This document shows, in pieces, positions 63,690-64,000 of a stretch of 64,000 bases of DNA. Under the pieces are notes generated by a model that was given only the letters and a program-made list of their open reading frames with translations, was not told where the DNA came from and made no database searches. A program made the position numbers and the translations under genes. The number at the start of each line of letters is the position of its first letter. Positions within the stretch are counted from its first letter, which is position 1. Origin of the DNA: Oscillatoria princeps RMCB-10 (GTDB lineage: Bacteria; Cyanobacteriota; Cyanobacteriia; Cyanobacteriales; Oscillatoriaceae); the NCBI GenBank assembly GCA_019359235.1, contig JAHHHT010000014.1, positions 62,001-126,000 of the forward strand, read 5' to 3'.

Positions 63690-64000
63690 CTACTGACCTC
63701 CTTGGAGTGTGGCGCTCACAGTGTCGAGTACGGTTTGACTTTCAAACGGCTTCTTAATAAAGCCTTGCGCCCCCGCTGCCTTAACCTTGCTGTGGGTGAA
63801 ACTCTGGACGTCGGCGCTGGCTACAACCACCCGCGCCTGCGCGTCCAGCTCCCGCAATTTGTCCAGCACTTCTAAGCCGTACATCCCGTTCATCAGCAGG
63901 TCGAGGAGAACCAAATCGGGCTTTTCCAGAAAATAGCGCTCAATGGCGGCACTCCCGTCTGACGCTTCGATAATGTCGTGACCGGCAGGTTCCAGGATGC
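63690..64000 (-). CDS. CheY-like response regulator (5' partial)
   Basis: The frame is open to the end of the window (AGHDIIEASDGSAAIERYFL, then LVLLDLLMNGMYGLEVLDK), so the N-terminus lies beyond base 64000. The phospho-Asp (LLDLLM), the Ala-Ser in place of Thr-Ala (VVVASADVQ) and the lysine motif IKKPFES are visible. It ends 115 bp before the next receiver gene in the same direction and is probably the first visible gene of the cluster. Confidence 0.92.
   Translation of the reverse strand, partial: ILEPAGHDIIEASDGSAAIERYFLEKPDLVLLDLLMNGMYGLEVLDKLRELDAQARVVVASADVQSFTHSKVKAAGAQGFIKKPFESQTVLDTVSATLQGGQ

Overview
The window looks like a chromosomal segment of a filamentous cyanobacterium, probably of the Oscillatoria/Microcoleus type. 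The evidence is a set of cyanobacterial genes (FtsQ-FtsZ pair, DesB omega-3 desaturase, Gly-rich Rbp RNA-binding protein, proteins resembling DUF3352, DUF1816 and DUF6464), scattered GCGATCGC (HIP1) octamers, heptanucleotide tandem repeats, and a very high load of short dispersed palindromes. Genus is an inference. No rRNA, tRNA, CRISPR array, complete insertion sequence or phage was recognised.

Layout: (1) 1-2480, the 3' part of a NACHT NTPase ending in near-identical 34-residue HEAT repeats. (2) 2.8-5 kb, a threonylcarbamoyl-AMP synthase, a small histidine kinase and a GNAT enzyme, the last two convergent and overlapping. (3) 5.5-15 kb, housekeeping genes separated by long repeat-rich gaps: hemB, rpmA, rplU, a DUF6464-like gene, a YidD-like gene, an FAD oxidoreductase, rbp and desB. 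(4) 15.6-24 kb, ftsQ, ftsZ, thiD, PBP2 and a DUF3352 gene. (5) 24.4-26.7 kb, a broken TIGR03032-TPR-RTX gene. (6) 26.7-28.5 kb, a nest of MITE-like elements and a 21-bp tandem repeat. (7) 29-31.6 kb, a six-domain response regulator/diguanylate cyclase. (8) 32.4-38.2 kb, a molybdenum hydroxylase cluster resembling E. coli PaoABC with an XdhC-type maturation factor and a MocA-type cytidylyltransferase. (9) 39-52 kb, two large sensor kinases, a CheY-like protein and a DUF1816 gene. (10) 52-59 kb, a secreted Pro/Ala-rich protein, rpmF, queA, a conserved hypothetical gene, yraN, a pentapeptide lumenal protein and dnaG. (11) 59.7-64 kb, a minus-strand signalling cluster: two stand-alone receivers, two CheC-like proteins and a hybrid histidine kinase.

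Two themes stand out. First, signalling genes are dense: four histidine kinases, one multi-domain response regulator, three stand-alone receivers and two CheC-like putative phosphatases. The last cluster is a plausible phosphorelay without CheA or chemoreceptors. Second, short dispersed palindromes and heptamers do not only fill the gaps. They enter reading frames and supply stop codons (tsaC, queA, yraN), a start-codon region (xdhC), C-terminal tails, interdomain linkers, an insertion in QueA, and insertions in three histidine kinases at the same loop of the ATPase domain. The NACHT-HEAT protein with its variable repeat positions is the best candidate for a conflict or immune system.
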